From Clostridia bacterium 41_269 (lineage in GTDB: Bacteria; Bacillota; DTU086): a DNA stretch of 64,000 bases. The notes beneath the pieces are model-generated. The model was not told where the DNA came from. It saw nothing but the letters and a program-made list of their open reading frames with translations, and did no database searches. Both the position numbers and the translations under genes were made by a program. Shown piece by piece: positions 45,624-54,495 of this stretch. Location of the stretch: contig LGEZ01000002.1 of assembly GCA_001508005.1 (NCBI GenBank), forward strand, positions 54,317 to 118,316, given 5' to 3'. Every line of letters starts with the position of its first letter. Positions within the stretch are counted from its first letter, which is position 1.

Positions 45624-46988
45624 TTGCCTGAAAAGCTTGAATTCATTGAGGAGGACTGGCTTTCTCACATAGAAAGGGAGAGGGAGCGCATAATAGACGA
45701 AATAGCCCTTGACCTTGCGACCAGGCATCCTGAAATCTTTGAGAACCTTTCTTTAAAAGAAAGCAATTACGATGAAGTGCGGGAAATAGTAAGAAGTGCT
45801 GTGCTGACCCGAAAAGACCTTGCTCCTGACGAAATTGACATTGTAGTTGAAGCAATACTGGGGCAGAGTACGGGATATGGGGTACTGCAGGAATTCTTTG
45901 TGGGAGAAGAGGCAAAAGAGATAACAGAAGTGTTTATTAACCCTTCAGCAGACGGCATTCCCAAAGTGTTCTACGGCAGAAGAGGAAGAACATGGCCTGC
46001 GGGGAAGCAGTATTTCAAGAGCAACGAAGAAGTGTTGAGGTACTGCCAGAAAATTTGCGAAGACGCAGGAAGGCCCTTCACTGAAGATTCCCCTATCGTT
46101 GACGCATGGCTGAAAGACGGCAGCCGTTTAGCGGTCATAGGCTTTAAAGCAAGTCCCCTGGGCATAGCAGCAACTATAAGGAAGTCTCCGGTTACCCGTC
46201 CTCCCATGCCCCTTGAAAGGCTTGTGGAAAACAAAATGCTCCCACAATTTGTTGCTGACATGATCGTGGATCTCTTGGTCAAAGGGCACGCTAACCTTGG
46301 AATATTCGGGCGGACGGATTCTGGCAAGACTACTTTCATGCGTGCTTTAGCTCTGCACATTGATCCCATTGATCGGGTATTTATTGCTGAAACCAGTTTT
46401 GAAATATACATGCCTAACCTTCCGAACTGCGTCAATCTTGTAGAAGTGGTTTACGGAGACAAGACAATTGTAGACATGACCCAGCTCTGCAAGACCATGA
46501 ACAGAAATAATCCCGACCGTGCGATTGTAGGTGAGCTGCGCTCAAAAGAGATAATAGCCGCTTCCCAAATGGCGTCCTCCACATCAGGCGGTTTCTGGAC
46601 TACGGGGCACGCTGGCAGCATTAACGACCTGCGGACGAGGCTTTTTGGAATGTTTTTGGACGGAGGCGTTCAGCTTCCCAGAAACTTTCTTGATGAGCAG
46701 ATAGCCTCAATGTTTGATTTTGTGATCTTTTTAGACAAAGAAAAAATAACTGAAGACGAAAAGGGCAGGCGCAGGCTTCTGATGTCCGTTGTGGAAGTGA
46801 TCCCGGGCAAAGGATACAGGACAATTATAGAGTTCGACACCCAGGCGTTTGCAGAATCCGGCGGCAAGGTGATGCGCTGGAAGTATGTGAACCCCATATC
46901 AGAAGAAAAGCTTGCAAAGCTTGTTTTTGCGGGAGGAAAAATGAGAGATGAGTATGCTAAAGTGATGGAGCCGTACATTGAAGCGTAG
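45624..46988 (+). CDS. CpaF/TadA-type secretion ATPase, copy 1
   Basis: 454 residues from TTG 45624 (GGAGGAATT upstream). The N-terminal helical domain is followed by Walker A GIFGRTDSGKTTFMRAL (about residue 230), ETSFEIYMPNLPN (Asp-box-like), Walker B DRAIVGELRSKEI (about 300) and HAGSINDLRTRL (His-box). It energises pilin export or pilus assembly in Tad/Flp systems. It starts cluster 1: TadB, TadC, TadE-like, pilin, TadE-like. A second, diverged ATPase is at 57049. Confidence 0.9.
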   Translation: MPEKLEFIEEDWLSHIERERERIIDEIALDLATRHPEIFENLSLKESNYDEVREIVRSAVLTRKDLAPDEIDIVVEAILGQSTGYGVLQEFFVGEEAKEITEVFINPSADGIPKVFYGRRGRTWPAGKQYFKSNEEVLRYCQKICEDAGRPFTEDSPIVDAWLKDGSRLAVIGFKASPLGIAATIRKSPVTRPPMPLERLVENKMLPQFVADMIVDLLVKGHANLGIFGRTDSGKTTFMRALALHIDPIDRVFIAETSFEIYMPNLPNCVNLVEVVYGDKTIVDMTQLCKTMNRNNPDRAIVGELRSKEIIAASQMASSTSGGFWTTGHAGSINDLRTRLFGMFLDGGVQLPRNFLDEQIASMFDFVIFLDKEKITEDEKGRRRLLMSVVEVIPGKGYRTIIEFDTQAFAESGGKVMRWKYVNPISEEKLAKLVFAGGKMRDEYAKVMEPYIEA

Positions 46989-47002
46989 GGGGTGCTGATC
47001 TT

Positions 47003-47785
47003 TTGCTTGTTCTTCTGCTGTTCTTAAGCCTGTTCTTTCTTTTTCTTTCGATTGTAAACAGGGAAGTGCCTGATATATATACCATAAAAGCCTTCGTGAT
47101 AAGGTTTGCTCTGCCCCTTTTAAGCTCTCTTGGCTTCTTTATTGTGTTCCTTGCTCTAACGAAGACACCGCTGGGGGCGTTTGTCTGGGCATTTCTGGGA
47201 TGGCACGTTCCCCTCTGGATAAACGAATCCGTGGCGGAGCGAAAAAAAGCAAAGTATCAAAAAATGGCAGCAGATTTTGTTACTTCAGCTGCCGGTCTTT
47301 TTGCAGTGGGGCAGCCTACCTCCGAAGTGGTAAGAACAATGGCTGAAAGGTTTGACGAACCCTTTGCAACGGAATTTAAAAACATGCTGACCATCAGAAA
47401 TGCTAATCCTTCGGCTTCTTTTCCCAGAATGTTTAAGGATATGGTTAAGAAATACGGCGTTGAAGAATTCAAAGCTGTGGCGTCCATAATAAGTGCTTCT
47501 GAGATAGCAGGGGGCCCATACGCAGCCGCAAAGGGGTTAAAGAGGCTGGGTTACGCTTTAAGGCAGAGGGAGCGGATACTGACAGAGCGGAGGAAAGCGA
47601 TGTTTGAGCCGAAAGCGGCTGCGGTATTTGCCGTTTTTGTTCTGCTTGTTGGTTTTATTATGGACGGCACGATTTTCTCCCATCTTTTTACAGGCATAGG
47701 GAGGATGATAATGTTTGCAAGCTCCCTTATAATCGTGGGGCTTATTTTTATGATCAGGAAAATTTCAAAAACGACGGATCTTTGA
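47003..47785 (+). CDS. TadB-like inner-membrane pilus protein, copy 1
   Basis: 260 residues from TTG 47003. There are two N-terminal helices, then a T2SS-F-type domain (about 85-190: TSAAGLFAVGQPTSEVVRTM, FKAVASIISASEIAGGPYAA) and two C-terminal helices. TadB and TadC form the platform under the pilus. It starts 14 bases after the ATPase gene stop and overlaps the TadC frame. Confidence 0.8.
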   Translation: MLVLLLFLSLFFLFLSIVNREVPDIYTIKAFVIRFALPLLSSLGFFIVFLALTKTPLGAFVWAFLGWHVPLWINESVAERKKAKYQKMAADFVTSAAGLFAVGQPTSEVVRTMAERFDEPFATEFKNMLTIRNANPSASFPRMFKDMVKKYGVEEFKAVASIISASEIAGGPYAAAKGLKRLGYALRQRERILTERRKAMFEPKAAAVFAVFVLLVGFIMDGTIFSHLFTGIGRMIMFASSLIIVGLIFMIRKISKTTDL

Positions 47786-47808
47786 AAAAAAAAAGAGGAG
47801 GCAATAAA

Positions 47809-48624
47809 ATGCTTTTTGCCCTGGGCTTGTTTGTGAGCGTATTCTTTCTTTTCTTTTTCATAACCGCACGGATGCACGAATACGATATTCCCCCTGTTTT
47901 AGCTGCTGTAGACAGGGTAAGGGCAGGAATCAATAAAAGGATTGCTTCTTCCAGGAATGCAGAGATGCTCAATGTAATCGGAAAAACAGCTAAAGAGGTA
48001 ACAAGGAAAGGAATACTTCTGGCTTCTCTGCTTGCATTTCTTTCTTTCGCTCTTACCGTGAAATTCATAGGGGTTTTTGCACTGCTTGCAGCGGTGTTTT
48101 TTTTCGGAATAGGTATCCTTCTTACGGAAAAGCTCATTGAGGGAGAATTCAGAAGATGGCAGGCACGGGTAATTGAAAACATGCCCGTTCTTATAAGCTT
48201 TATGCCTGCTTTTCTTGAAATCGAAGGGATAACTCCCAGGGAGGCGCTGTCCTACAGCGTAGGGTTTTTGAGCGATCCCTTAAAAAGCGAATTGGAGTCT
48301 GTAATAGATAAGATAAAGCGTACGGGAAAAGTTAAAGAAGCGGTTGATGTTCTGGCAAAGAAGGCAAAGCATTCCCTTGTGGACGCTGTGTGCTTTAGGC
48401 TGTCCGCTGCCTGGGACGCAAAGGTAACGGCGGATATATTTGCTGATCTTTCGGATCAGGTGGACAACGCTTTAGAAATAGCAGCTGCAAGGACAACGAC
48501 AATGAAGACTGCTTATTTTGCTCTTGTGTGCGTGATAAGCCTCATAGGAGTGTTTCTGGTTTTTGCGTATCCCGGGATGAAGTATCTCTTGAGCAAAATC
48601 TCCTTTAGCATGGGAGGGATGTGA
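47809..48624 (+). CDS. TadC-like inner-membrane pilus protein, copy 1
   Basis: 271 residues from ATG 47809 with GAGGAGG 8 bases upstream. Membrane helices near 5-25, 70-110 and 245-265 flank a cytoplasmic F-type domain (PVLISFMPAFLEIEGITPRE, ADIFADLSDQVDNALEIAAA). It partners the TadB-like protein just upstream. Confidence 0.75.
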   Translation: MLFALGLFVSVFFLFFFITARMHEYDIPPVLAAVDRVRAGINKRIASSRNAEMLNVIGKTAKEVTRKGILLASLLAFLSFALTVKFIGVFALLAAVFFFGIGILLTEKLIEGEFRRWQARVIENMPVLISFMPAFLEIEGITPREALSYSVGFLSDPLKSELESVIDKIKRTGKVKEAVDVLAKKAKHSLVDAVCFRLSAAWDAKVTADIFADLSDQVDNALEIAAARTTTMKTAYFALVCVISLIGVFLVFAYPGMKYLLSKISFSMGGM

Positions 48625-48630
48625 GTTGTA

Positions 48631-49182
48631 ATGTATGAAAAGGCTGGTTTTTCTGATTTTAAAAGCAGTGCTGTTTTCTTTAGCACTTTTTTTATTTTTA
48701 ACCCTTTTAAGGGCAACAATTTTAATCTACTGAAGGATCAGCGGGGCTTTCTTGCGGCGCAGATTGCAGGAATATACGTGGTTTTTCTCATCACCATATG
48801 CGCTTTTATCATGGGAGCAGCCTATGGAGTATGGAAAGAATCCCTGACGAAGTATATGTACTTCACGGAAGCCCTTGATTTTGCGGCAAAAGCAGTGAAT
48901 GTTACGGGAGACATAGAGGAGGTGGAATTGAACGAAGGCCTGGTGAGAGATTTTTTTGAGGCTGCTATGGACGAAATGGTGGGAGCGGAAGAATACAGGA
49001 TCAGGCACTTTGAAACCGTAAGCCCCGGAGATGCCCTTCCGGGCGGTACGGCAAAAGAACCCGGCTACTATGCAGAAATAACCGTTTCAGTAATGGAGGG
49101 GAAGCTTCCTTTTGTTGGATACCGGGAGGTCCAGATTCCTATGTCCTACTACTCTGTGGTCGCAAGTCATCAGATAAAATAA
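48631..49182 (+). CDS. TadE-like minor pilin/pseudopilin, cluster 1
   Basis: 183 residues. A basic leader with DQRGFLAAQIAGIYVVFLIT fits the class III prepilin cleavage region (after G) followed by one hydrophobic helix (about 40-65). The remainder is an extracytoplasmic domain ending in VPIMSYYSV-type beta structure. It starts 6 bases after the TadC gene. It is probably processed by the peptidase at 61833. Confidence 0.65.
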   Translation: MYEKAGFSDFKSSAVFFSTFFIFNPFKGNNFNLLKDQRGFLAAQIAGIYVVFLITICAFIMGAAYGVWKESLTKYMYFTEALDFAAKAVNVTGDIEEVELNEGLVRDFFEAAMDEMVGAEEYRIRHFETVSPGDALPGGTAKEPGYYAEITVSVMEGKLPFVGYREVQIPMSYYSVVASHQIK

Positions 49183-49234
49183 GGGCTTCCTGTTTCCGCA
49201 AGAACTTTGAAAAATACTAAAAGGAGGTTTTTAA

Positions 49235-49441
49235 ATGCTCAAGCTGGCAGGAAGAATTATCAGAGGTGCCGTTTGTGTTCTCAAAGATGAAAGAGGTTCT
49301 CTAGATCAAATGGTTTGGGTGATAGGAGCCGCTGTGGTTGTTGTGGCTGTTGTGGTTCTTCTTATGGTTCTGGCTCCAAACACAATATCAAACATATGGA
49401 ACAGCTTTATCAGCTGGGTGCAGGGGCAGTTCGGATTTTAG
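49235..49441 (+). CDS. Flp-like small pilin, cluster 1
   Basis: 68 residues from ATG 49235 (AAAGGAGG upstream). A leader of about 21 residues ends in DERG, followed by SLDQMVWVIGAAVVVVAVVV, one hydrophobic helix and a short tail. Size and plan are those of Flp/Tad major pilins. It has a paralogue of similar size at 59935. Confidence 0.65.
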   Translation: MLKLAGRIIRGAVCVLKDERGSLDQMVWVIGAAVVVVAVVVLLMVLAPNTISNIWNSFISWVQGQFGF

Positions 49442-49461
49442 GAAAAAGGGGATGATTCCCT

Positions 49462-49869
49462 TTGCTTGACAATGTGATCATGGTAATATTCGTCATATTC
49501 CTGATTCTCATGGTTTCGTTCACTGCTGCAGTGGGGATTATAATGTTCGGGCAGTGGTGCGCCGTGCAGAATCAGGCCCAGTTTGTTGCGGAGTCCATGG
49601 GCAAGTGGGGCGGTTACACAACGGACGCAGACAGGGCCATGCGGGAGTTTGCGGACAGAATAAATGTTTCCAAAAGCAGGATAGATATTGAAGTGAGCAA
49701 TGTATACCCCGTCCCGTGGGGCACTCCCGTGTGGGTGCGTCTGTATGTTCCCTTCAACTTTTCCGTGGGGAATGTGAATGTGGGCAGATACACCCTTGAA
49801 GGTGTTGGGCGTTCCGTAAGCTCTTATATGCCTGGAAGCGGATATTCTGCTTCTTATGTATATCCTTGA
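49462..49869 (+). CDS. TadE/DUF4320-like pseudopilin, cluster 1
   Basis: 135 residues from TTG 49462. One N-terminal hydrophobic helix is followed by a domain with QNQAQFVAESMGKWGGYTTD and VYPVPWGTPVWVRLYVPFNF. The same plan (helix, then YPVPYG) appears in the protein at 60187, so the two are the matching subunits of clusters 1 and 2. Confidence 0.6.
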   Translation: MLDNVIMVIFVIFLILMVSFTAAVGIIMFGQWCAVQNQAQFVAESMGKWGGYTTDADRAMREFADRINVSKSRIDIEVSNVYPVPWGTPVWVRLYVPFNFSVGNVNVGRYTLEGVGRSVSSYMPGSGYSASYVYP

Positions 49870-49891
49870 TAGAGAGGGAATTTGTCGAAAA

Positions 49892-50455
49892 ATGTCGATT
49901 GTTTTTAGAGATTTTCTTTTGTATGCGTATTTTGTAATTGCAATTGTTTCAGCAGCGGGGGGATCAAAGATTGGTTTCTCCGCTGTTTTTGTGCTGTTCA
50001 TACTCTTATGTGCATATTTCCCTTTGCTGAAAAGGGCTGAAAGAAGGAGCAGGGACATGGGGCTTTCGGTTGTTATCCTTCTTTGGGTCCCGAAATTCTT
50101 TGCAGAGCTGATGCTGTTTTCCGCAGGGGAAAGGATAAGGGGCAGGTGGAAAAAGGCGTATGAAATTCACCTGAATCCTGCGGTGGTCAAAACCTTTGAA
50201 ACGAAGGAAATTCTTCAAATGCTGGAGCGTGATTTGCTTCTTATTTATCAAAAAATGCAGGGAGACCTGCTTTTGTGGAGGACATCGTTTCCCGTGCCGG
50301 CAAGGATTAGGGCAATGATACGGGGAAACGGAAACGCTTTTTGGAAGAAGGGGGACTGGTTTATTCCTCCGTTTCCCCTCACTTCAAGGGACATAGACAG
50401 AAAAGGGGCAAGGATAGGAGCGTTTCTGATTGAGCACAAAAATGTTCTGCTATGA
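49892..50455 (+). CDS. membrane protein of unknown function in the Tad cluster
   Basis: 187 residues from ATG 49892 (GAGAGGGA about 12 bases upstream); an earlier ATG at 49856 overlaps the previous gene and lacks a site. Three hydrophobic segments in the first ~75 residues, then a cytoplasmic helical domain rich in charged residues. No known motif. It is retained between pilin and CpaB genes, so a pilus-related role is likely. Confidence 0.5.
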   Translation: MSIVFRDFLLYAYFVIAIVSAAGGSKIGFSAVFVLFILLCAYFPLLKRAERRSRDMGLSVVILLWVPKFFAELMLFSAGERIRGRWKKAYEIHLNPAVVKTFETKEILQMLERDLLLIYQKMQGDLLLWRTSFPVPARIRAMIRGNGNAFWKKGDWFIPPFPLTSRDIDRKGARIGAFLIEHKNVLL

Positions 50456-50705
50456 CTGCGGGAGGAGGCGGCTGCGCATGATGAAAGAGGGATATTGCCC
50501 CAATTGTGATGCCAGAAGGAAATTGCTTGTAAAACTCATTGACGAAACATATCCGGTTCGTGGAGAGCCAATAACGATTAAGGCTGAGGTGGCTTTTTGC
50601 GAAAAATGCGGGCAAGACGTTTTTGATCGGGAATTAGATTCCGCTAATTTAGAGCGGGCATATGCCGAATATAGACAAAGGAAAGGATTGCCATCACGAA
50701 ATTAA
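50442..50705 (+). CDS. YgiT-type zinc-finger protein (MqsA-like antitoxin N-terminal part)
   Basis: 87 residues (ATG 50442). Three cysteine pairs are seen: CYDC, CPNC and CEKC, followed by GQDVFDRELDSANLERAYAE. This is the MqsA/YgiT zinc domain. The family normally continues into an HTH domain, but the gene ends right after RKGLPS, so it looks truncated. No toxin partner is adjacent. The start has no evident ribosome site and overlaps the previous gene. Confidence 0.6.
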   Translation: MFCYDCGRRRLRMMKEGYCPNCDARRKLLVKLIDETYPVRGEPITIKAEVAFCEKCGQDVFDRELDSANLERAYAEYRQRKGLPSRN

Positions 50706-50735
50706 AATTTTTCATACGCTTAAGGAGGTTTTTGA

Positions 50736-51350
50736 ATGAGCAGAAAGATAAGCGTTGTAGTCTCCTTTGTCCTTGCGCTGATCTTCACCCTTCTGATTGT
50801 TGTGTCTGCGAACAAAAAGTACAACGAAGCGGTGAAAACGGTGGAAGTTGCTCAAGTAACGAAGTATATCAGCGTGGGAGACGAACTGGGCAGGAGCAAC
50901 ATTAAGTCCGTGAAGGCTCAGAAGTCTGCAGCGAAAAACCTTGCATCCTACGAAGAAGCTGTGGGGAAAACGGCAAAAGTCTCCATGATAAAGGGGCAGT
51001 ATGTCTACAAAAATGCCCTTGCTTCCGGAAAAGAGGCAAGAAAAGGTTTCGTTGAGGTTTTTGTTCCCGTAGACCTTTCGAGTTCTGCCTATGCTTTTCC
51101 GGGACAAAAGGTGAGCGTCTACATAATAAACAAAGATACGGGAGAATCTTCCCTTGTCCTCAAAGGGGCAAGAGTGCTTCACGCTCTGACTTCCCAGGGG
51201 GACAGTATAGGGGATACGGGAGGCGGGAAAATGGCTGAAATGAAGTCTTCCCAGCCAGCGTCTATCGGTCTTGAAGTTCCTCCTGAACATGCTGGGAAAA
51301 TTGTGAAAGCAGCAGCGGAAAAGAAAGTATACCTGGTCAGAGAGACCTGA
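50736..51350 (+). CDS. CpaB/RcpC-like SAF-domain pilus protein, copy 1
   Basis: 204 residues. One membrane anchor (residues 5-25) precedes a SAF domain (about 40-100: YISVGDELGRSNIKSVKAQK, IKGQYVYKNALAS) and a CpaB C-terminal part (VEVFVPVDLSSSAYAFPGQK, VSVYIIN). CpaB takes part in assembling the Flp secretion complex. AAGGAGG lies 8 bases before the ATG. The copy at 61165 has the same layout. Confidence 0.8.
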   Translation: MSRKISVVVSFVLALIFTLLIVVSANKKYNEAVKTVEVAQVTKYISVGDELGRSNIKSVKAQKSAAKNLASYEEAVGKTAKVSMIKGQYVYKNALASGKEARKGFVEVFVPVDLSSSAYAFPGQKVSVYIINKDTGESSLVLKGARVLHALTSQGDSIGDTGGGKMAEMKSSQPASIGLEVPPEHAGKIVKAAAEKKVYLVRET

Positions 51351-51369
51351 TAAGGGGAGGCGGTGCTTA

Positions 51370-52866
51370 TTGAAATGCCTTCTGGCTGTAGAAGAGGGTG
51401 TTGTTGAGTTTTTAAAGCACCAGTTAGAAAAAAGCGGCCTTTACGGGGGCTGGGAGTTTGTCTGCTGCAGTGCCTGGGAAGAAGTGGAGGAGCGCAGAAA
51501 TGTTCCTGTTGACGTGGTTGTTTTAAGCAGGTTTCTTCCTGGAGCAAAGCCCGAAGAAGCTTTGAAGAAAACAGCAGCTTTCTTTGCGGGTTCGCACATT
51601 GTGCTTCTTGCAGGCGAAGAAAATGAGCGTCAGAAGCAGTACATTAAAATTGCAAACGACATGGGGCTGTACAATATCGTAACGGGAAGGCTGCCCGGAG
51701 AAAGGCCGTACACCATTTTTACTGCGCTCAAAAACCAGAAAATGATCGACCCCGACGGCAGGATAATCATTGAGCCGATCTTTGAGGAGATTGAGGAGGA
51801 AGCCAGAGATGAGCACAGAATCCCCGCTGCCGTTTCCCTTGAAGCCTCTTCCCTGAAAGATGAGCACAATAAAAACGAAGAAGAAGAAAGATCAAAGAAG
51901 GTAAAAAGAGCCGTGAGCGAAATACTGGGAAACGATCAAGGAGAGATCTCAACGGAAGAAATTAAGGACAGGCTTCAGGAAATAATCACCATGCTTGACA
52001 GAGAAGGCAGCAGAAAAGCCGTTGAGGTTGAGGGCAGGCGCAGAAGCAGAGGAGTTCTTGTCTGCACTGCTGCAAACAAAGGGGGAGCAGGGAAAACGAC
52101 AGTAGCCATAACCCTTGCTGTGGCTCTGTCGAGGGCGGGGATTCCCACTCTCCTGGCGGACTTTGATCTTGGGGGGCCGGACATCGCAAGCTTTTTTGGC
52201 ATAAAGGATGTTCCCGGTATGGAGCACCTTGTCGGGAAGCCGGTAAGGCCCAACTTCATAAGGGACATTATTATCCAAAAAGGAGATCTGCACATTCTTC
52301 CCGGTCCCATGAACAGAACGATTCCCAATTTCAGCCGCAGTCAGTTTGCCGAACTGATTGAAACCCTGAAACAGATGTATCCCGTTGTCGTGGGAGACAC
52401 TCCTGCGGAGTTCTGGACCAAGCCCTGGCTTTTCGATTTGTTTTCGAGGGCAGACAGGGTTCTTGCAGTTGTGGATCAGTCCGTGTTTTCCGAAGAAGAC
52501 ACAAGGAGGTATGCACCGTATCTTTTAAGCATGGGGGTAACGCCTGAGAGGATCAGCATTGTTCTCAACAGATTCAGCCCGAAGCTTAAAAACGTCAAAA
52601 AAATAGAGAAGTCGTTCTCCGCAGGATTCAAAAAGGATGTTAAGCAGCTTCCCAAAACCGTCGCTGTTATTCCTGAAGATTGGGACAGGCACGCTCTGGG
52701 CGGTTATAAGGGAGAAGTTAACCTTGAGGATGGGCAGTGGCACAGACTCGCAGGAGAAATTGCAGAAATGGCGGGGTATTCCTACGAAGCACAGGCGGAA
52801 GAGAACGGCAGAGCTTTGGGTTTTCTGGGGAAAATTCTTAAGAGGTCAACTACCCACCGCTTATAG
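51370..52866 (+). CDS. CpaE-like ParA/MinD-family ATPase, copy 1
   Basis: 498 residues from TTG 51370. A receiver-like N-terminal domain (1-130), an acidic linker, and a ParA/MinD domain from about residue 225: GVLVCTAANKGGAGKTTVAI (deviant Walker A KGGAGKT intact), LLADFDLGGPDIASFFGI, VVGDTPAEF and VLAVVDQSVFSEEDTRRY. CpaE positions Tad pili. Its last residues (KRSTTHRL) are encoded within the left end of IscB unit 2, so the original C-terminus was replaced. The ATPase core itself is complete. Confidence 0.85.
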   Translation: MKCLLAVEEGVVEFLKHQLEKSGLYGGWEFVCCSAWEEVEERRNVPVDVVVLSRFLPGAKPEEALKKTAAFFAGSHIVLLAGEENERQKQYIKIANDMGLYNIVTGRLPGERPYTIFTALKNQKMIDPDGRIIIEPIFEEIEEEARDEHRIPAAVSLEASSLKDEHNKNEEEERSKKVKRAVSEILGNDQGEISTEEIKDRLQEIITMLDREGSRKAVEVEGRRRSRGVLVCTAANKGGAGKTTVAITLAVALSRAGIPTLLADFDLGGPDIASFFGIKDVPGMEHLVGKPVRPNFIRDIIIQKGDLHILPGPMNRTIPNFSRSQFAELIETLKQMYPVVVGDTPAEFWTKPWLFDLFSRADRVLAVVDQSVFSEEDTRRYAPYLLSMGVTPERISIVLNRFSPKLKNVKKIEKSFSAGFKKDVKQLPKTVAVIPEDWDRHALGGYKGEVNLEDGQWHRLAGEIAEMAGYSYEAQAEENGRALGFLGKILKRSTTHRL

Positions 52867-53117
52867 AAGCGGGGGCTTGCAGAAATGCAAGCTCGGTTGA
52901 TTAGCCTCAGACACCAGCCGAAAGGCTGATGGGGCTACGTTATGCAGGAATATATAGGCACTGCAGGATGCTCCACAAGTCCTGCACACTGCGGGCAGTG
53001 GTTAAACATCTCTGAGGGGTAGGAGAAGTGCTGCTGCTGTAAAACCCTGCATAACTTTGGCGATGTGGACCTACCGCAGCTTTGCTGCGAGTTATTACTC
53101 TACAAGGAGTGCTTATA
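52862..53117 (+). ncRNA. probable omega-RNA of IscB 2
   Basis: About 250 bases without a gene, with hairpins such as GGGCTTGCAGAAATGCAAGCTC, CAGCCGAAAGGCTG, TGCAGGAATATATAGGCACTGCA and CGCAGCTTTGCTGCG. The position directly upstream of iscB matches omega-RNA. The guide would be read from the CpaE-like gene end, about 52845-52861. Confidence 0.75.
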
Positions 53118-54419
53118 ATGGTTTATGTTATTTCAAAAGATGGCAAACCACTAATGCCTACCAAAAATCATGCAAAAGTTAGAATACTTTTAAAACACCA
53201 AAAGGCAAAAATTGTCAAAAGAAAACCTTTCACTATTCAGCTATTATACGAAACCACAACCTACACGCAACCCATAACGCTTGGCATAGACAGCGGATAC
53301 AACTATATAGGCTTTTCTGCTGTAACAGAGAAGGAAGAACTTATAAGCGGAGAGGTTAAACTTCTTCAAGGAATAAGCGAACGACTTAAAAAACGAGCCA
53401 TGTATAGAAGACAAAGACGCAACAGATTAAGATACCGCAAACCAAGATTTGATAACAGAAGAAAACCAGAAGGTTGGTTGCCACCCAGCATACAGCACAA
53501 ATACGACAGCCATGTAAGGTTTATTAACCTTTTAAAATCCATTTTACCAATTACTGAAGTTATTATAGAAGCGGCCAGTTTTGACATTCAAAAAATTAAA
53601 AACCCGGACATAGAAGGCATAGACTACCAAAATGGCGAACAAAAAGGCTTTTATAACCTGCGGGAATACGTTCTATACAGGGATAACTATACCTGCCAGC
53701 TTTGCGGTAAAGATAATTTACCTTTGGAAGTTCACCATATAGGTTACTGGAAGCCGGACAGAACAGATAGGCCAAGCAACTTAATAACGCTGTGCATTAA
53801 CTGCCACACTCCCGAAAACCATTTGAGAAGCGGTAAGCTGTGGGGATGGCAACCAAAACTGCGAGCATTCAAAGAAGCAACATTTATGTCTGTTGTTAGA
53901 TGGAAGCTGGTGAATGTTCTTGGGTGCAAATATACTTACGGATATATTACTAAAGCAAAAAGAAAGGCATTAATGTTAGAGAAAACACATTATAACGATG
54001 CCTTTATCATAGCCGGTGGCAGTAATCAAAAAAGAGTAGAGCCAATCTATTTTGAGCAGGTTCGCAGGAATAACCGTTCATTAGAAAAATTCTACGACGC
54101 AAAGTATATCGACACCCGGACCGGCAAACCGGCAACCGGGCAGGAACTGTTCAATGGCAGAAGAATTCGCAACAAAAACTACAACACAGAAAACCTTCGC
54201 AAGTATAGGGGACAAAAGCTATCTAAAGGACGCAGGAGTATAAGAAAGCAAAGGTATGTTTACCAGCCAAAAGATGTAGTTATCTATGAAGGACAAAAGT
54301 ATATTGTCAAAGGCGTGCAAAATCGTGGAGCTTACATTAAACTTGAAGGCTTGCCAAAACCCGTAAGGATTGAACTGGTAAGGCCATACTTATTTAGAAA
54401 AGGTTTTTGTGTGGCATAG
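53118..54419 (+). CDS. iscB: IscB RNA-guided nuclease (copy 2)
   Basis: 433 residues from ATG 53118 (CAAGGAG upstream). PLMP domain (VISKDGKPLMPTKNHAKV), RuvC-I (LGIDSGYNYIGFSAV), bridge helix (KKRAMYRRQRRNRLRYRK), RuvC-II (ITEVIIEAASFDIQ), HNH (CQLCGKDNLPLEVHHIGYW, CINCHTPEN), RuvC-III (KTHYNDAFIIAG) and a basic C-terminal region (RRNNRSLEKFYDAKYI, YVYQPKDVVIYEGQKY). All catalytic residues look intact. It is only distantly similar to copy 1, by eye. Confidence 0.93.
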   Translation: MVYVISKDGKPLMPTKNHAKVRILLKHQKAKIVKRKPFTIQLLYETTTYTQPITLGIDSGYNYIGFSAVTEKEELISGEVKLLQGISERLKKRAMYRRQRRNRLRYRKPRFDNRRKPEGWLPPSIQHKYDSHVRFINLLKSILPITEVIIEAASFDIQKIKNPDIEGIDYQNGEQKGFYNLREYVLYRDNYTCQLCGKDNLPLEVHHIGYWKPDRTDRPSNLITLCINCHTPENHLRSGKLWGWQPKLRAFKEATFMSVVRWKLVNVLGCKYTYGYITKAKRKALMLEKTHYNDAFIIAGGSNQKRVEPIYFEQVRRNNRSLEKFYDAKYIDTRTGKPATGQELFNGRRIRNKNYNTENLRKYRGQKLSKGRRSIRKQRYVYQPKDVVIYEGQKYIVKGVQNRGAYIKLEGLPKPVRIELVRPYLFRKGFCVA

Positions 54420-54435
54420 GTGGAGAGCAATTCAT

Positions 54436-54457
54436 CTCCCACCTGTAGAGGTGGGAG
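54436..54457. repeat. right-end hairpin of IscB unit 2
   Basis: A perfect 9-bp stem CTCCCACCT / AGGTGGGAG with a 4-base loop, followed by TCTTCTTGC, as in IS200/IS605 right ends. Confidence 0.85.
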
Positions 54458-54495
54458 TCTTCTTGCTTATATTCTTGATAAAAAAAACAAAAAGG

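Larger units (their letters stand above)
52862..54465 (+). mobile_element. IscB-type IS200/IS605-related unit 2, no transposase
   Basis: Omega-RNA region, iscB gene, then the right-end hairpin at 54436-54457 (TCATCTCCCACCTGTAGAGG type). It inserted at the end of the CpaE-like gene and before the HD-GYP gene. No tnpA is present. Ends are approximate. Composition differs from IscB unit 1, so the two arrived independently. Confidence 0.7.
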
